DNA of 64,000 bases. Origin: Novosphingobium nitrogenifigens DSM 19370. GTDB taxonomy: Bacteria; Pseudomonadota; Alphaproteobacteria; Sphingomonadales; Sphingomonadaceae. Location: NCBI RefSeq assembly GCF_000192575.1, contig NZ_GL876926.1, positions 1,014,077-1,078,076 on the forward strand, read 5' to 3'. The first letter of the stretch is position 1; each line of letters opens with the position of its first letter. Shown here piece by piece: positions 45,935 to 54,178 of this stretch. Both the position numbers and the translations under genes were made by a program. Under the pieces are notes generated by a model. It was given only the letters and a program-made list of their open reading frames with translations, was not told where the DNA came from and made no database searches.

Positions 45935-46210
45935 ATGAATACTGAAAATAACGGAAATTATATTTCTGAATTAAAGCGCTACCTTGAATTAATTGCTTTC
46001 CGCCAAATTTCCACAAGGGAAGCCTATGACATTTCAAAATTTGTAATGATGAATTCGGATAAAAATTCAAAAATAAGTCCGGACAAAGACCCCCGCATCG
46101 AGTCAGCCCTAACGACATTCGATTTCATTTCTCAGTGCGAACCATGCTCTGAGGATCTAATAGACTCTGCAACTAAAGCCATTGAGCGCATAAATTCCTA
46201 TAAATCATAA
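45935..46210 (+). CDS. AT-rich cargo gene, unrecognised
   Basis: Putative 91-aa soluble, mostly helical protein, MNTENNGNYISELKRYLE onward, with several charged helices and a pair of Cys (QCEPC). It uses AT-rich codons (AAT, ATT, AAA) quite unlike the neighbouring phage genes, a sign of recent transfer. Position after a terminator-like hairpin and next to late genes fits a phage moron expressed from its own promoter. No function can be assigned. Longer in-frame starts exist upstream but run through non-coding-looking sequence. Confidence 0.45.
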   Translation: MNTENNGNYISELKRYLELIAFRQISTREAYDISKFVMMNSDKNSKISPDKDPRIESALTTFDFISQCEPCSEDLIDSATKAIERINSYKS

Positions 46211-46239
46211 GTCACATTGGCACATCTACATTTGCAACA

Positions 46240-46310
46240 TTAACTGAAATTTCCACCCTGGGCACCGGGAGTGGCTGCGTCCGCATTACTTTGAGCGGCT
46301 TGTGCCTGGC
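46240..46310 (-). pseudogene. Decayed fragment of a spanin-like gene
   Basis: The stretch 46255-46301 aligns without gaps to 47884-47930, inside the intact spanin gene and in the same orientation, with 35 of 47 bases identical. Eight of the twelve differences fall on the same codon position, the pattern of diverged coding sequence. Read on the minus strand it gives QAAQSNADAATPGAQGG against QAAQGDASATAPSTQSGG. No start or complete frame remains, so it is a remnant. Confidence 0.55.
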
Positions 46311-46388
46311 CAACAAGAAAGACAGGGACGCGCGCTTTCCCCAAGGTCCAGATGGTGACAATCAGGATGCGGGAGCATTGCTGGGAGC

Positions 46389-46763
46389 ATGGCCTATGTG
46401 TCCGCTCCCTCACATGATCCCCGCCGACTAGCAGTCTGGTATGATGGCGCATGCCCCTTGTGCCTGCGCGAGATTGCGCTGATGCGCAGTTGGGATCGGA
46501 CAGGCCGCATCGATTTTGTCGATCTGACCGACCCTGCCCAGGCCTGCCCACGCGACCGCTACCTGATGCTTACGCGCCTGCATGCGCGCGAAAACGGCAT
46601 TTTGCTCGATGGGGCAGCCGCGTTTGCCGCGATGTGGCGGGCCATTCCACGCCTGCGCTGGCTTGGACTTGCTGCCCGCCGGCGCCCGGTGCTGTGGGGA
46701 CTGGAGTGTCTCTATCGCGTGTTTTTGCGTTTTCGACCGACATTGCAGATGCTGATGCGATGA
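46389..46763 (+). CDS. DCC-family thiol-disulfide oxidoreductase (DUF393)
   Basis: DUF393/DCC-family protein, 124 aa, a thioredoxin-like redox protein. The signature YDGACPLC (DxxCxxC) lies at about residues 18-25, and the rest is Arg-rich with a C-terminal amphipathic helix. GGGAG precedes the ATG. It is coupled by ATGA to the SDR gene. These two plus DUF2256 often travel together near photolyase/cryptochrome genes in bacteria; here they sit inside a prophage. Substrate unknown. Confidence 0.82.
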   Translation: MAYVSAPSHDPRRLAVWYDGACPLCLREIALMRSWDRTGRIDFVDLTDPAQACPRDRYLMLTRLHARENGILLDGAAAFAAMWRAIPRLRWLGLAARRRPVLWGLECLYRVFLRFRPTLQMLMR

Positions 46764-47473
46764 GCTGCGCGGTGATCTTTGGTGCGAGCGGCGGCATTGG
46801 CGGTAAACTTGCTGCACAGTTGGCCGCCTCCGGACGCTATGAACAGGTCTATGCCGGTGGCCGGCGCTCGATAGCCCCCCAGTCCGGCATTGTGCCCTTC
46901 GTCTATGATCTGACTGAGGAAGCGAGCATCGTCGAAGCAGTTGCCGGCTTCGAAAGCGCCCCCGAGTTAGTGCTGGTGTCCAGCGGGCTTCTGCACGATC
47001 CGGCGCAAGGTATCGCCCCTGAAAAAACCCTGCGCCATATCGATACCACCACCATGGCGCATCTGTTTGCGATCAACACCATAGGCCCGGCACTCATCGC
47101 CAAGCATGTGCTGCCCCGCCTGCAACGCCACCGCCGCTCGGTATTTGCTGTTTTATCCGCACGTGTCGGTTCGATTGGCGACAACAGACTGGGCGGGTGG
47201 CACAGCTATCGCGCTGCCAAGGCCGCGCTCAACATGCTCGTGGTCAATTTTGCCATCGAGATGGCCCGCACCCACCCACACGCCATTGTTGTGGCGCTAC
47301 ACCCCGGCACGGTGGCCACCGAGCTTTCAGCACCGTTTCGCGCTGGCGTCCCACCCGAAAAGCTGTTCACGCCCCAAGTATCAGCGGAACATCTTCTACA
47401 AGTGATCGACACACTGTCGCCCGAGGACAACGGTGGCTTCTTCGCCTGGGATGGGCAGCGCCTGCCATGGTGA
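46760..47473 (+). CDS. Short-chain dehydrogenase/reductase, C-factor-like
   Basis: SDR-fold oxidoreductase, 237 aa. The nucleotide-binding motif is GASGGIGG at residues 8-15. The catalytic triad region has [11 protein letters not shown] (Ser) and [10 protein letters not shown] (Tyr-x-x-x-Lys), and HPGTVATE follows. It resembles the C-factor/CsgA-like SDR group. The ATG at 46760 overlaps the DCC stop (ATGA), and its own stop overlaps the DUF2256 start. Cofactor and substrate are unknown. Confidence 0.85.
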   Translation: MSCAVIFGASGGIGGKLAAQLAASGRYEQVYAGGRRSIAPQSGIVPFVYDLTEEASIVEAVAGFESAPELVLVSSGLLHDPAQGIAPEKTLRHIDTTTMAHLFAINTIGPALIAKHVLPRLQRHRRSVFAVLSARVGSIGDNRLGGWHSYRAAKAALNMLVVNFAIEMARTHPHAIVVALHPGTVATELSAPFRAGVPPEKLFTPQVSAEHLLQVIDTLSPEDNGGFFAWDGQRLPW

Positions 47474-47637
47474 AAATACGCAAAAAATCAGATCTTCCGC
47501 AAAAGATCTGCACCACCTGTGGCCGCCCCTATGCCTGGCGCAAGAAATGGGCCCGTGACTGGGAACAGGTCCGCTATTGCTCGGATGCTTGTCGCTCAAG
47601 CAAGGCTCGCCCGAAAGACCTCGGCATCGCGCCGTAA
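47467..47637 (+). CDS. DUF2256 small zinc-finger-like protein
   Basis: DUF2256 family, 56 aa, full length. [15 protein letters not shown] and [11 protein letters not shown] give four Cys in two CxxC/CxxxC knuckles, with the family core WRKKWARDW between them. The ATG overlaps the SDR stop by 7 nt, so the three cargo genes form one coupled operon. Function is unknown; the Cys pattern suggests metal or nucleic-acid binding. Confidence 0.85.
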   Translation: MVKIRKKSDLPQKICTTCGRPYAWRKKWARDWEQVRYCSDACRSSKARPKDLGIAP

Positions 47638-47752
47638 TCACGCTTGGTGTTCGGGGCAAAACGACGCCCGTGCGTAAAATCAGCGTTGCGAAAGACTGCT
47701 CTTATCGCCGTTCGTATGTCCACTGATGCAGTTCCGCCCCCTCATTCCCCCC

Positions 47753-48274
47753 CTACCGCCCCAACTCCCCGGCCCAGTCGTGAGCCTTAAGGGCATAACT
47801 CACCGCGCCGGTGCAGGCCTGCACGTCGTCGGCGGATACCACGACGGGGTCGGCGGGCACGCCTGAAGGAAGGGGGGCACCGCCACTTTGGGTGCTGGGA
47901 GCGGTTGCGCTGGCATCACCTTGAGCGGCTTGGGTGCGCAGGCCGGGAGGCAGAGCAGCAAGGCGGTGAGCAGCGATATACCGATCAGCAGCCGCATGCG
48001 CGTCGGCCAGTTGAACCTCGTATGCATTCTGGGTCTCCGTGGCCTTGGCCTGGTATTCGGCTTCCTGATGGTGGAGCGCTTCCTGCGCGATTTTGGCTGC
48101 GTCGGCCTGGGCTTGCATGAACTGGGCGGCCTGGGTGCGGACCGCCTCGGCATTGGCGACCGCGCGGGTCCAGAAGTGCCAGGCGGCGAGCGCGAGCGCG
48201 GCCGAGAGAATGTGCGGCCAGAAACGCGCCAGCACGGGGCGGAGTTTGGCCAGCAGGTCGAGGATCAGGGCCAT
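47753..48274 (-). CDS. Rz-like inner-membrane spanin
   Basis: Candidate i-spanin, 173 aa. An N-terminal transmembrane helix (HILSAALALAAWHFW) is followed by a long Ala/Gln-rich coiled coil in the periplasm (about residues 35-95) and a Pro/Ser-rich C-terminus. Last gene of the minus-strand lysis block. Spanins fuse inner and outer membranes in the last lysis step. An overlapping Rz1-type lipoprotein was not clearly seen. A decayed homologous fragment lies on the other side of the cargo operon. Confidence 0.7.
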   Translation of the reverse strand: MALILDLLAKLRPVLARFWPHILSAALALAAWHFWTRAVANAEAVRTQAAQFMQAQADAAKIAQEALHHQEAEYQAKATETQNAYEVQLADAHAAADRYIAAHRLAALPPGLRTQAAQGDASATAPSTQSGGAPLPSGVPADPVVVSADDVQACTGAVSYALKAHDWAGELGR

Positions 48275-48327
48275 GGGGCGGCCTTTCCCGATTGCAGCGC
48301 CGGGGGATGCCCGGCGCCGGTGGAACA

Positions 48328-48708
48328 TCAGGCGGTCGGTGCGGCTGCCGGATCGGTGAGTGCCGGATCGCCAGTGACCTGATCGACAGCGACCGACGAC
48401 TGCGGCAGCACGGCGTTGATCGCCTGGGTGACGACGGCAACCTTCTGCGCGGTGTCGGCGTCGGCATTGGCGATGTCGGCCTGTGCCGTTGCCAGCGCGG
48501 CCGCGTCGGACTGGGCCTTGGCGATCAGGGCACCGGCTGCGGTGTTGAGCGCGTCGATCGCGGCGGCGGTCTGGGTCAGGGACGTCATAAGGCGGTACTC
48601 CTCGAGCGTTCTGGGCAAGGAAACAGCGCCAGTCAGCACGGCCCATGCGTGCCGAAGGCGGGTAAGAACGACACCCACGCGGGCGCCGAGCATCTGGAAG
48701 CGGGTCAT
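48328..48708 (-). CDS. Ala-rich small phage protein in lysis block
   Basis: Unrecognised 126-aa protein. The ATG at 48708 overlaps the preceding membrane-protein stop (ATGA). A second ATG at 48588 has a good GAGGAG site and would give an 86-aa form beginning MTSLTQTAAAIDALN. The C-terminal part is an Ala/Asp-rich helix likely to form a coiled coil. Function unknown; position suggests a lysis accessory or structural role. Confidence 0.5.
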   Translation of the reverse strand: MTRFQMLGARVGVVLTRLRHAWAVLTGAVSLPRTLEEYRLMTSLTQTAAAIDALNTAAGALIAKAQSDAAALATAQADIANADADTAQKVAVVTQAINAVLPQSSVAVDQVTGDPALTDPAAAPTA

Positions 48709-48998
48709 TGGGGGGCTCCATCCTGGTCACGCGGCAGAGGCGCGGAAGGTTTGGGTTCGGTGGGATTGGTCCCCCAGATCAGCGCGGCCGTCGCGGTGAT
48801 GACGAGAGGCACATAGATCCCGAGCGCATCGAAGAGGCGCGCCCAGACATCGACCGGAACCCGGCCCGAGACGACCGTCGCGGCCGCCGCCACCGGCAAC
48901 CCGATCAGCAGCACCGCCGCGATCACCATGCCGAGCACGCGGCCGATCGCGAGCGTCTCGTTATCAGCGCCGGTCAGCGTCTGCTTCAGCCAAGCCAT
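48705..48998 (-). CDS. Two-helix membrane protein, holin-like
   Basis: Predicted 97-aa membrane protein with two hydrophobic segments (LGMVIAAVLLIGLPVAAAAT and IYVPLVITATAALIWG), a short loop and a charged Pro-rich tail. It overlaps the endolysin end by 13 nt and the next gene start by 4. Size and topology fit a second holin or antiholin; sequence alone does not prove it. Confidence 0.6.
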   Translation of the reverse strand: MAWLKQTLTGADNETLAIGRVLGMVIAAVLLIGLPVAAAATVVSGRVPVDVWARLFDALGIYVPLVITATAALIWGTNPTEPKPSAPLPRDQDGAPQ

Positions 48999-49510
48999 GT
49001 CATGGCCTCCCGCCGCACGAGCTCGACCCGGGCGAGCCAGCCCTTGCCGTAGATCGGGAAGCGCTCAAGCGTGCGGTAGAAGTCGGCACGCGCGTCGCAA
49101 TAACGGTCGATCAGCCGGACAAGCCCGATCCCGGCGGCATAGGCCTGCACCGCGCGCAGCGTGGCAGGCCCCGCCTTGCCATCCGCATGCGCGCCGACCA
49201 GCTCCTGCAATTCGAACACCGCGCGGGCGGGCCCGGCGTTGACGGCAAAGTCGAAGACCGCGAGCGCGAGGGCAATCGGAAGCTGCTCGCCCGCAATCGC
49301 GTGCCAGTAGCCGGAACGGTAGAAATTGCCGACCGCAGCCGGGGTCAGCGCGCGCATGACCGCTTCGTTGACGCCGTGCCCGGTCCAGGCCTGCCACTGC
49401 CGCGCGGTGACGCCCAGATTGGTCATGCCGCCCGGATCGCGGGGATCGTTGACGAAGCCGCCCTCGCGAGCGAGCACGAAAGCCAGCACATCGGCAAACG
49501 TCCGCGTCAC
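48986..49510 (-). CDS. Phage endolysin, glycoside hydrolase 108 family
   Basis: Peptidoglycan-degrading endolysin, 174 aa. The N-terminal GH108 domain has LAREGGFVNDPRDPGGMTNLG with catalytic Glu16, then FYRSGYWHAIAGEQLP. A C-terminal peptidoglycan-binding_3-like part (GKAGPATLRAVQAY, RADFYRTLERFPIYGKGW) completes the usual two-part enzyme. No signal peptide, so release depends on a holin. Its ATG overlaps the upstream holin stop (ATGA). Confidence 0.92.
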   Translation of the reverse strand: MTRTFADVLAFVLAREGGFVNDPRDPGGMTNLGVTARQWQAWTGHGVNEAVMRALTPAAVGNFYRSGYWHAIAGEQLPIALALAVFDFAVNAGPARAVFELQELVGAHADGKAGPATLRAVQAYAAGIGLVRLIDRYCDARADFYRTLERFPIYGKGWLARVELVRREAMTWLG

Positions 49511-49731
49511 GAGGCGTCCTCCTCGCCGACACGGCGCTCACCCGTCGCCTGCCGCCATTCGCCAAAGCGGATGCACCACCACACGATGCCCATGCAGGTG
49601 AGCACGAGCGAGGCAATCGGCGTCAGCACTTGCGCCCATTGCGACGCCGTCGAGATCATGTGCGAAGTCAGCGAGACGACGCCGATCGCCGTCGCGCCGA
49701 CATCGCCTGCCTGTTTGAGGTGATCGGTCAT
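49507..49731 (-). CDS. Phage holin
   Basis: Small membrane protein, 74 aa, first in the lysis block. A single clear transmembrane segment (VLTPIASLVLTCMGIVWW) is preceded by an amphipathic N-terminal helix and followed by a charged tail (GEWRQATGERRVGEEDAS). Coupled by ATGA to the endolysin gene, the normal holin-endolysin layout. It would form membrane lesions that free the endolysin. Confidence 0.75.
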   Translation of the reverse strand: MTDHLKQAGDVGATAIGVVSLTSHMISTASQWAQVLTPIASLVLTCMGIVWWCIRFGEWRQATGERRVGEEDAS

Positions 49732-49867
49732 TATCCGCCTGTCGGTTGGAACATGCCCCCAGCAGGCCCGATGCGCGCGGCTCTCTCAACCCGCGCGCCT
49801 TGTGAGGCACCCCACGCACAACAGCGGCACATGGCGCAGCCAACGCCAAATGTGTCTCGTGGCTCCC

Positions 49868-50257
49868 ATGAGCTACGACCCCGTTGCCCGAACCAATTCC
49901 GACAAGGCGCTCGGCTATGCCAGGCAGGCGCTGGCAATCGCCTCGTCCGTCGCCTCTGCGGCTCTCGAATGGACCGTGATCTCGGCCGATCACCTCGCAA
50001 CCGCCGGAGAAAGCCTCTCCGTCGATACGAGCTCTGGCCCTGTCACCGTGACTTTGCCCGCCGACGGCGGCGCCATCTCGCTGCGCGACAATGCCGGGAC
50101 CTGGGACGTCCACCCGGTCACTGTCGCGGGGAACGGCGTCCTCATTTCCGGGGCGCCCACGCTCGCTTGCGACATCGCCGGGTACCAGATCGATTTCGCG
50201 CAAGTCGCGGGCGGGTGGCGATACGTCCTCACATTCCTCTACGGAGGCGCGGCCTGA
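49868..50257 (+). CDS. Hypothetical phage protein before the tailspike
   Basis: Unrecognised 129-aa protein. A helical N-terminus with DKALGYARQALAIASSVASA is followed by short beta segments. Its stop shares a base with the next gene's ATG (TGATG). It is divergent from the holin and begins the tail-adhesion run, so a small fibre-associated or chaperone role is plausible but unproven. Confidence 0.6.
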   Translation: MSYDPVARTNSDKALGYARQALAIASSVASAALEWTVISADHLATAGESLSVDTSSGPVTVTLPADGGAISLRDNAGTWDVHPVTVAGNGVLISGAPTLACDIAGYQIDFAQVAGGWRYVLTFLYGGAA

Positions 50258-50676
50258 TGACCACCCTGTCACAGAACCTGCCCGCAACTGCCGGGCGGCA
50301 GGACGCCCTTGCGGCTCTGCTCACGCTCCTTGCCGCGCCCTTCCAGGGGCCGGGCAACGCGCCGGTCACCCAGACTGTCGCTGACACGCAAACCCATGTG
50401 ATCGGCCCCTTCACGCCCCCGCTCGGCCGCGACTGGTGGCTGACGCTCAACGCGACGGCGACCGCGTCGGGCACCGCGCAACTGCTGCGCTCGACCGATG
50501 GCGGGGCGACCAGGATCGCCGTGACCGCAGGCGGCGTGCCCTGGGCGATCTGGACCTTTGCAGGCGCGTCCGGCGCGATCGTCAACGAAGCGATGGACCG
50601 CGAGACCGATCCGGCCGCCACCTGGTTCCTGCAAATCACTCTGACCGGCGGCACTGTCGCCTGTCGCATGGCCTGA
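50257..50676 (+). CDS. Hypothetical phage protein before the tailspike
   Basis: Unrecognised 139-aa protein with beta-rich segments (DWWLTLNATATASGTAQLLR, IWTFAGASGAIVNEAM). Coupled to the gene before it and 14 nt ahead of the tailspike, which has a strong ribosome site. Likely an adhesion-complex accessory protein; no family identified. Confidence 0.6.
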   Translation: MTTLSQNLPATAGRQDALAALLTLLAAPFQGPGNAPVTQTVADTQTHVIGPFTPPLGRDWWLTLNATATASGTAQLLRSTDGGATRIAVTAGGVPWAIWTFAGASGAIVNEAMDRETDPAATWFLQITLTGGTVACRMA

Positions 50677-50690
50677 AGGAGCGCGCATCA

Positions 50691-52703
50691 ATGCCCAACG
50701 CTCTTGCCAAGGCCTCCTTCGCCAAGGCTTTCCCGGTTTCGCAGACCTTCGTCACGCTGACCCAGTTCGGCGCGATCGGCGGTTCGGTGGCGACCGCCTA
50801 TGCCGCCCTGCCCGATGACACCGCCGCGATCCAGGCCGCGATCGACTTCTGCAAGGCGAACAACGTCGCCCTCCATCTCGACGGCCGCCGCTATCGCTTC
50901 ACCCGCTCCCTCAACTTCGGCAAAGCCAATGCCAAGGACGGCCGCGCCCTGCGCGTGATCGGCAGCCAGCGGTTCAGCACGACGCTGATCGCCGACCTTG
51001 CCGAAGCCTGGCCCGCCATGGACTTCACCAACCAGGGGCGCGGGCTGCTCGAGAACGTGCTCGTCACGTCGACCACGACCAGCCTCCACACCTGCATGAT
51101 CCTGCTGGGCGAGACCGTCCAGTCAGGCACCAACCTGTTCACGTTTCACAATGTCGAGATCCAGGACCTGGGCGCCGCGTCGAAGTATGCTGTCTTCGGC
51201 CTCACCAGCGACCAGATCAGCTTTGTCCTGTGCAACATCATGGCCGCCGGAGGCGCGGCAGTCGCGGCCGTGCGTTTCGGCTATACCAACCCCGATGCCA
51301 TCGCCAGCAAGTGGTATGCGCTCACCGCGCAGATGAGCGATCTCACCATGCTCTCGGGGATGCTCAGCAATTTCCTGTGCGGCACCGGCCCGGGCTATTG
51401 GGCAGTCGGCTATACGACGATCGCTCTTTCTGGATGCTATGCCGGGGTGATCGGCACCGGCGGCCACACCATGGGCGCCTTCCGCTTCGGCAGTGGATCG
51501 CGCCAGACCCAGCCCGTTCTCGACGGGTGCCGGACCGAGGACAATGCCCAGCTTGCAGCAGTCCCCCTTGCCACCTTCACCGGCTCGATCGTCCCGACCG
51601 GCGACAACATGACCTCGACCCTTACCGTTACCGCGACCGGCACCGGCGCGCTTGCCGTCGGTCAGCTCCTGTCGGGCGGCACGATCGCGGCCGGAACCCT
51701 CGTCCTTGCCCAAGTCGATGCCTCGACATGGCTCGTCGGCAATATCCAGACCGTAGCCTCGACCGCGATCACCGCGACCCGCCTGTCCGGCCCGGCCGTC
51801 TATGTCGAGGACGCCATCTACGAGGGCAAGTTCTCCGGCGCGTTCCTCTCGAGCGGCGGCGGCTTCGGCGGTCCCGGCTCGCACTGGAACAGCACGGTCA
51901 ATGCCTTCATCACCTATGGCGCGTTCCAGGGCGCAGGGCCGCTCTATGGCGGCACGTTCCATTTCAGCGGCGGGACCAACACCATCGGCTATTTCGCCGC
52001 GTCCGCATCGCGCGAGTTCCGCATCGGCGGGCGCATCGGCTCGAGCGCTGCCACCCTGTTCCCGCTGCTCGGCGCGGTCGCGGCCGAGATCACCGATCTC
52101 TATTCCGACGGCACCTATATGCCCCACCGGACCAGCGCGCAGACTTCGGTCTATTTCCCGGCGGCCAATTCCCCCACCAACTACCGTTTCGCGGTCAAGG
52201 GCGACGCTGGCAGCATCACTCTTTCCGCCACCACCGGCGGCTCGCTTCAGCCGATCCTGAGCCAGTCCTTTTCCCCGGGCATGCTCGCCTGGCAGGAAGT
52301 CTCGGCCGCCTATCTCGCCTACCCCCAGCAGACGATCGTGATCGAAGGGCAGTTCAATTCCGCCTGGGCGGCAAGCGGGCAGATCGCGCTCAATCTCACC
52401 CAGGCCCTGTCGAGCGGCACGACCAAGAGCACCGGCAATGTCTCGCTGACCGGCATTCCGGCATGGGGCGCGGCCGTCGGCTTCCGCATCGAGCTCGCCA
52501 TGTACCGGGGATCGGGCACGAGCTGGTCCTGCCGCTGGCGGATCGAGACCGAGGGATCAGCCCCTGTCTCAAACGGCGGCCGCTTCAATCTCGGCGCGCT
52601 CAACTTCGACGTCACCGACAACAGCACTTTTACCGTCAACGTGCTGGCGCTCAACTCGGCCGCGAACCCGCTCGACACGGCGGCCTTTTACCGGGTGGTC
52701 TGA
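50691..52703 (+). CDS. Tailspike with pectate-lyase-like domain
   Basis: Large beta-helical adhesin, 670 aa, starting at ATG 50691 after GAAGGAG. Residues about 25-70 match the opening of the pectate_lyase_3 fold (LTQFGAIG...DDTAAIQAAIDFCKANN), common in tailspikes that cut capsule or LPS sugars. Many short beta strands follow, then a C-terminal jelly-roll-like region. It lies directly before baseplate gene J. Catalytic residues cannot be picked out by eye, so an enzymatic role is inferred. Confidence 0.72.
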   Translation: MPNALAKASFAKAFPVSQTFVTLTQFGAIGGSVATAYAALPDDTAAIQAAIDFCKANNVALHLDGRRYRFTRSLNFGKANAKDGRALRVIGSQRFSTTLIADLAEAWPAMDFTNQGRGLLENVLVTSTTTSLHTCMILLGETVQSGTNLFTFHNVEIQDLGAASKYAVFGLTSDQISFVLCNIMAAGGAAVAAVRFGYTNPDAIASKWYALTAQMSDLTMLSGMLSNFLCGTGPGYWAVGYTTIALSGCYAGVIGTGGHTMGAFRFGSGSRQTQPVLDGCRTEDNAQLAAVPLATFTGSIVPTGDNMTSTLTVTATGTGALAVGQLLSGGTIAAGTLVLAQVDASTWLVGNIQTVASTAITATRLSGPAVYVEDAIYEGKFSGAFLSSGGGFGGPGSHWNSTVNAFITYGAFQGAGPLYGGTFHFSGGTNTIGYFAASASREFRIGGRIGSSAATLFPLLGAVAAEITDLYSDGTYMPHRTSAQTSVYFPAANSPTNYRFAVKGDAGSITLSATTGGSLQPILSQSFSPGMLAWQEVSAAYLAYPQQTIVIEGQFNSAWAASGQIALNLTQALSSGTTKSTGNVSLTGIPAWGAAVGFRIELAMYRGSGTSWSCRWRIETEGSAPVSNGGRFNLGALNFDVTDNSTFTVNVLALNSAANPLDTAAFYRVV

Positions 52704-52706
52704 GCC

Positions 52707-53618
52707 ATGGCCGTTGCCTCCAGCGACTTTTCCGGCGTCGACCTCTCGCGCCTGCCCGCCCCCGACGTCGTCGAGACGCTTTCGTTCGAGACTCTGCTCG
52801 GCCAGTGGCTGACGAGCTTTCAGGGCTACTGCACCGAAGCGGGCATCGACTATTCCGCGATCCTTGAAAGCGATCCGGCCTACAAGCTGCTCGAAGCCGG
52901 GGCCTATCGCGAGATGGTGCTGCGCCAGCGCGTCAACGACGCGGCCCGCGCCGTCATGGTCGCCTATGCGCAAGGCGGCGATCTCGACCAGCTTGCCGCG
53001 CTCATGGATGTCGAGCGCGAGATCCTCACTCCGGCCGATCCTGCGAACGGCATCGACGAGATCGACGAGGCCGATGACGATCTGCGCCGCCGCACTGTGC
53101 TCGCCCCGCAAAGCTATTCGGTGGCGGGGCCCGAGGGCGCCTATCTCTTCCACGCGCTCTCGGCCGATCCGACCATCACCGACGTCTCGATCGACAGTCC
53201 CTCGCCCGGGCAAGTTCTGGTCACGGTGCTTGTGGCCGACGGCAACGGCACGCCTGCCCAAGCCGTGCTCGATGCCGTCACGGCAAGGCTCAATGCCGAC
53301 AGCATCCGCCCGCTGACCGACGAAGTGATCGTCGCCGGGGCTGTCCCGCTCGACTATGCAATCGCGGCGACGCTCACGTTCTTTTCCTCGGCCGCGCGCA
53401 GTGTTGCGCTCACCGCTGCGCAGACCGCGCTTGCCGCCTATGTCGCATCGTGCCGCAAGCTCGGCGTGGCTGTTACCCGCGCCGGGATCATCGGCGCGCT
53501 CATGGTCGACGGGGTCGAGAATGTCGCCTTGCCGAGCCCCCCGGCCGACATTGTCCCCGGCAAGCAGCAAGTCGGCAACTGCACCGCCATGACTGTCACC
53601 GACGGCGGGACCGTCTGA
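52707..53618 (+). CDS. J: Baseplate assembly protein J (P2 gpJ)
   Basis: P2 gpJ baseplate wedge protein, 303 aa. Family features include LSRLPAPDVVETLSFE, LRQRVNDAARAVMVAYA.G.DLD.LAAL, ADDDLRRRTVLAPQSYSVAGPEG.Y and the DVSIDSPSPG strand. The stop shares a base with the gpI ATG. In P2 it follows V and W; here it precedes them. Confidence 0.93.
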   Translation: MAVASSDFSGVDLSRLPAPDVVETLSFETLLGQWLTSFQGYCTEAGIDYSAILESDPAYKLLEAGAYREMVLRQRVNDAARAVMVAYAQGGDLDQLAALMDVEREILTPADPANGIDEIDEADDDLRRRTVLAPQSYSVAGPEGAYLFHALSADPTITDVSIDSPSPGQVLVTVLVADGNGTPAQAVLDAVTARLNADSIRPLTDEVIVAGAVPLDYAIAATLTFFSSAARSVALTAAQTALAAYVASCRKLGVAVTRAGIIGALMVDGVENVALPSPPADIVPGKQQVGNCTAMTVTDGGTV

Positions 53619-54163
53619 TGGACGAGACCCTGCTCCCGCCCAATGCCACCCCGCTCGAGACCGCGCTCGCCAAAACCATGGCCGCGCGCCTCGGCGCCTT
53701 GCCGGTCGACTTGCGGGCGCTGTGGAACCCGCAGGCCTGCCCCGAGGCCTTGCTGCCCTGGCTTGCCTGGACGCTCGCAGTCGACAAGCTCTCGGACACA
53801 TGGCCTCTTGCCGTGCGCCGCGCGCGGATCGCCTCGGCTATCGCCATTCACCGTCACAAGGGCACGGTCCAGGCGATCAAGTCGATCATCGCGGCCTATG
53901 GCGGATCGTTCAACCTCGCCGAGTGGTGGCAAACCACGCCTCGGGGCGATCCCTATACCTTCAGCCTCTCGCTTGCCGTCGGCGGCCAGACATCCGCGCC
54001 TTCGGCCGATCTGGTCGAGGGCCTGATTGCCGACATCGAGCGGGCCAAGCCTGCCCGTGCGCATTTTACTGTCGCCATTGCCACCAACGCTGCCGCTGCG
54101 ATCGGCCTTGCAGCCCTCGCGCGCGGCAGCATCTACGCGCGCCTGTCCGCGACTGCAGCCTGA
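53618..54163 (+). CDS. I: Tail protein I (P2 gpI)
   Basis: P2 gpI baseplate protein, 181 aa, with LLPPNATPLETALAKTMAARL, PEALLPWLAWTLAVDKL and the late GLIADIERAKPARAHF. It joins the baseplate to the fibres. Coupled to J by TGATG and followed 16 nt later by a fibre gene, which keeps the P2 order J-I-H locally. Confidence 0.92.
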   Translation: MDETLLPPNATPLETALAKTMAARLGALPVDLRALWNPQACPEALLPWLAWTLAVDKLSDTWPLAVRRARIASAIAIHRHKGTVQAIKSIIAAYGGSFNLAEWWQTTPRGDPYTFSLSLAVGGQTSAPSADLVEGLIADIERAKPARAHFTVAIATNAAAAIGLAALARGSIYARLSATAA

Positions 54164-54178
54164 CCCGAGGGAAGCCCC

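Noticed and set aside
51123..52127. Open frame opposite the tailspike gene
   Set aside because: Antisense; the plus-strand product has a recognisable pectate-lyase-type opening.
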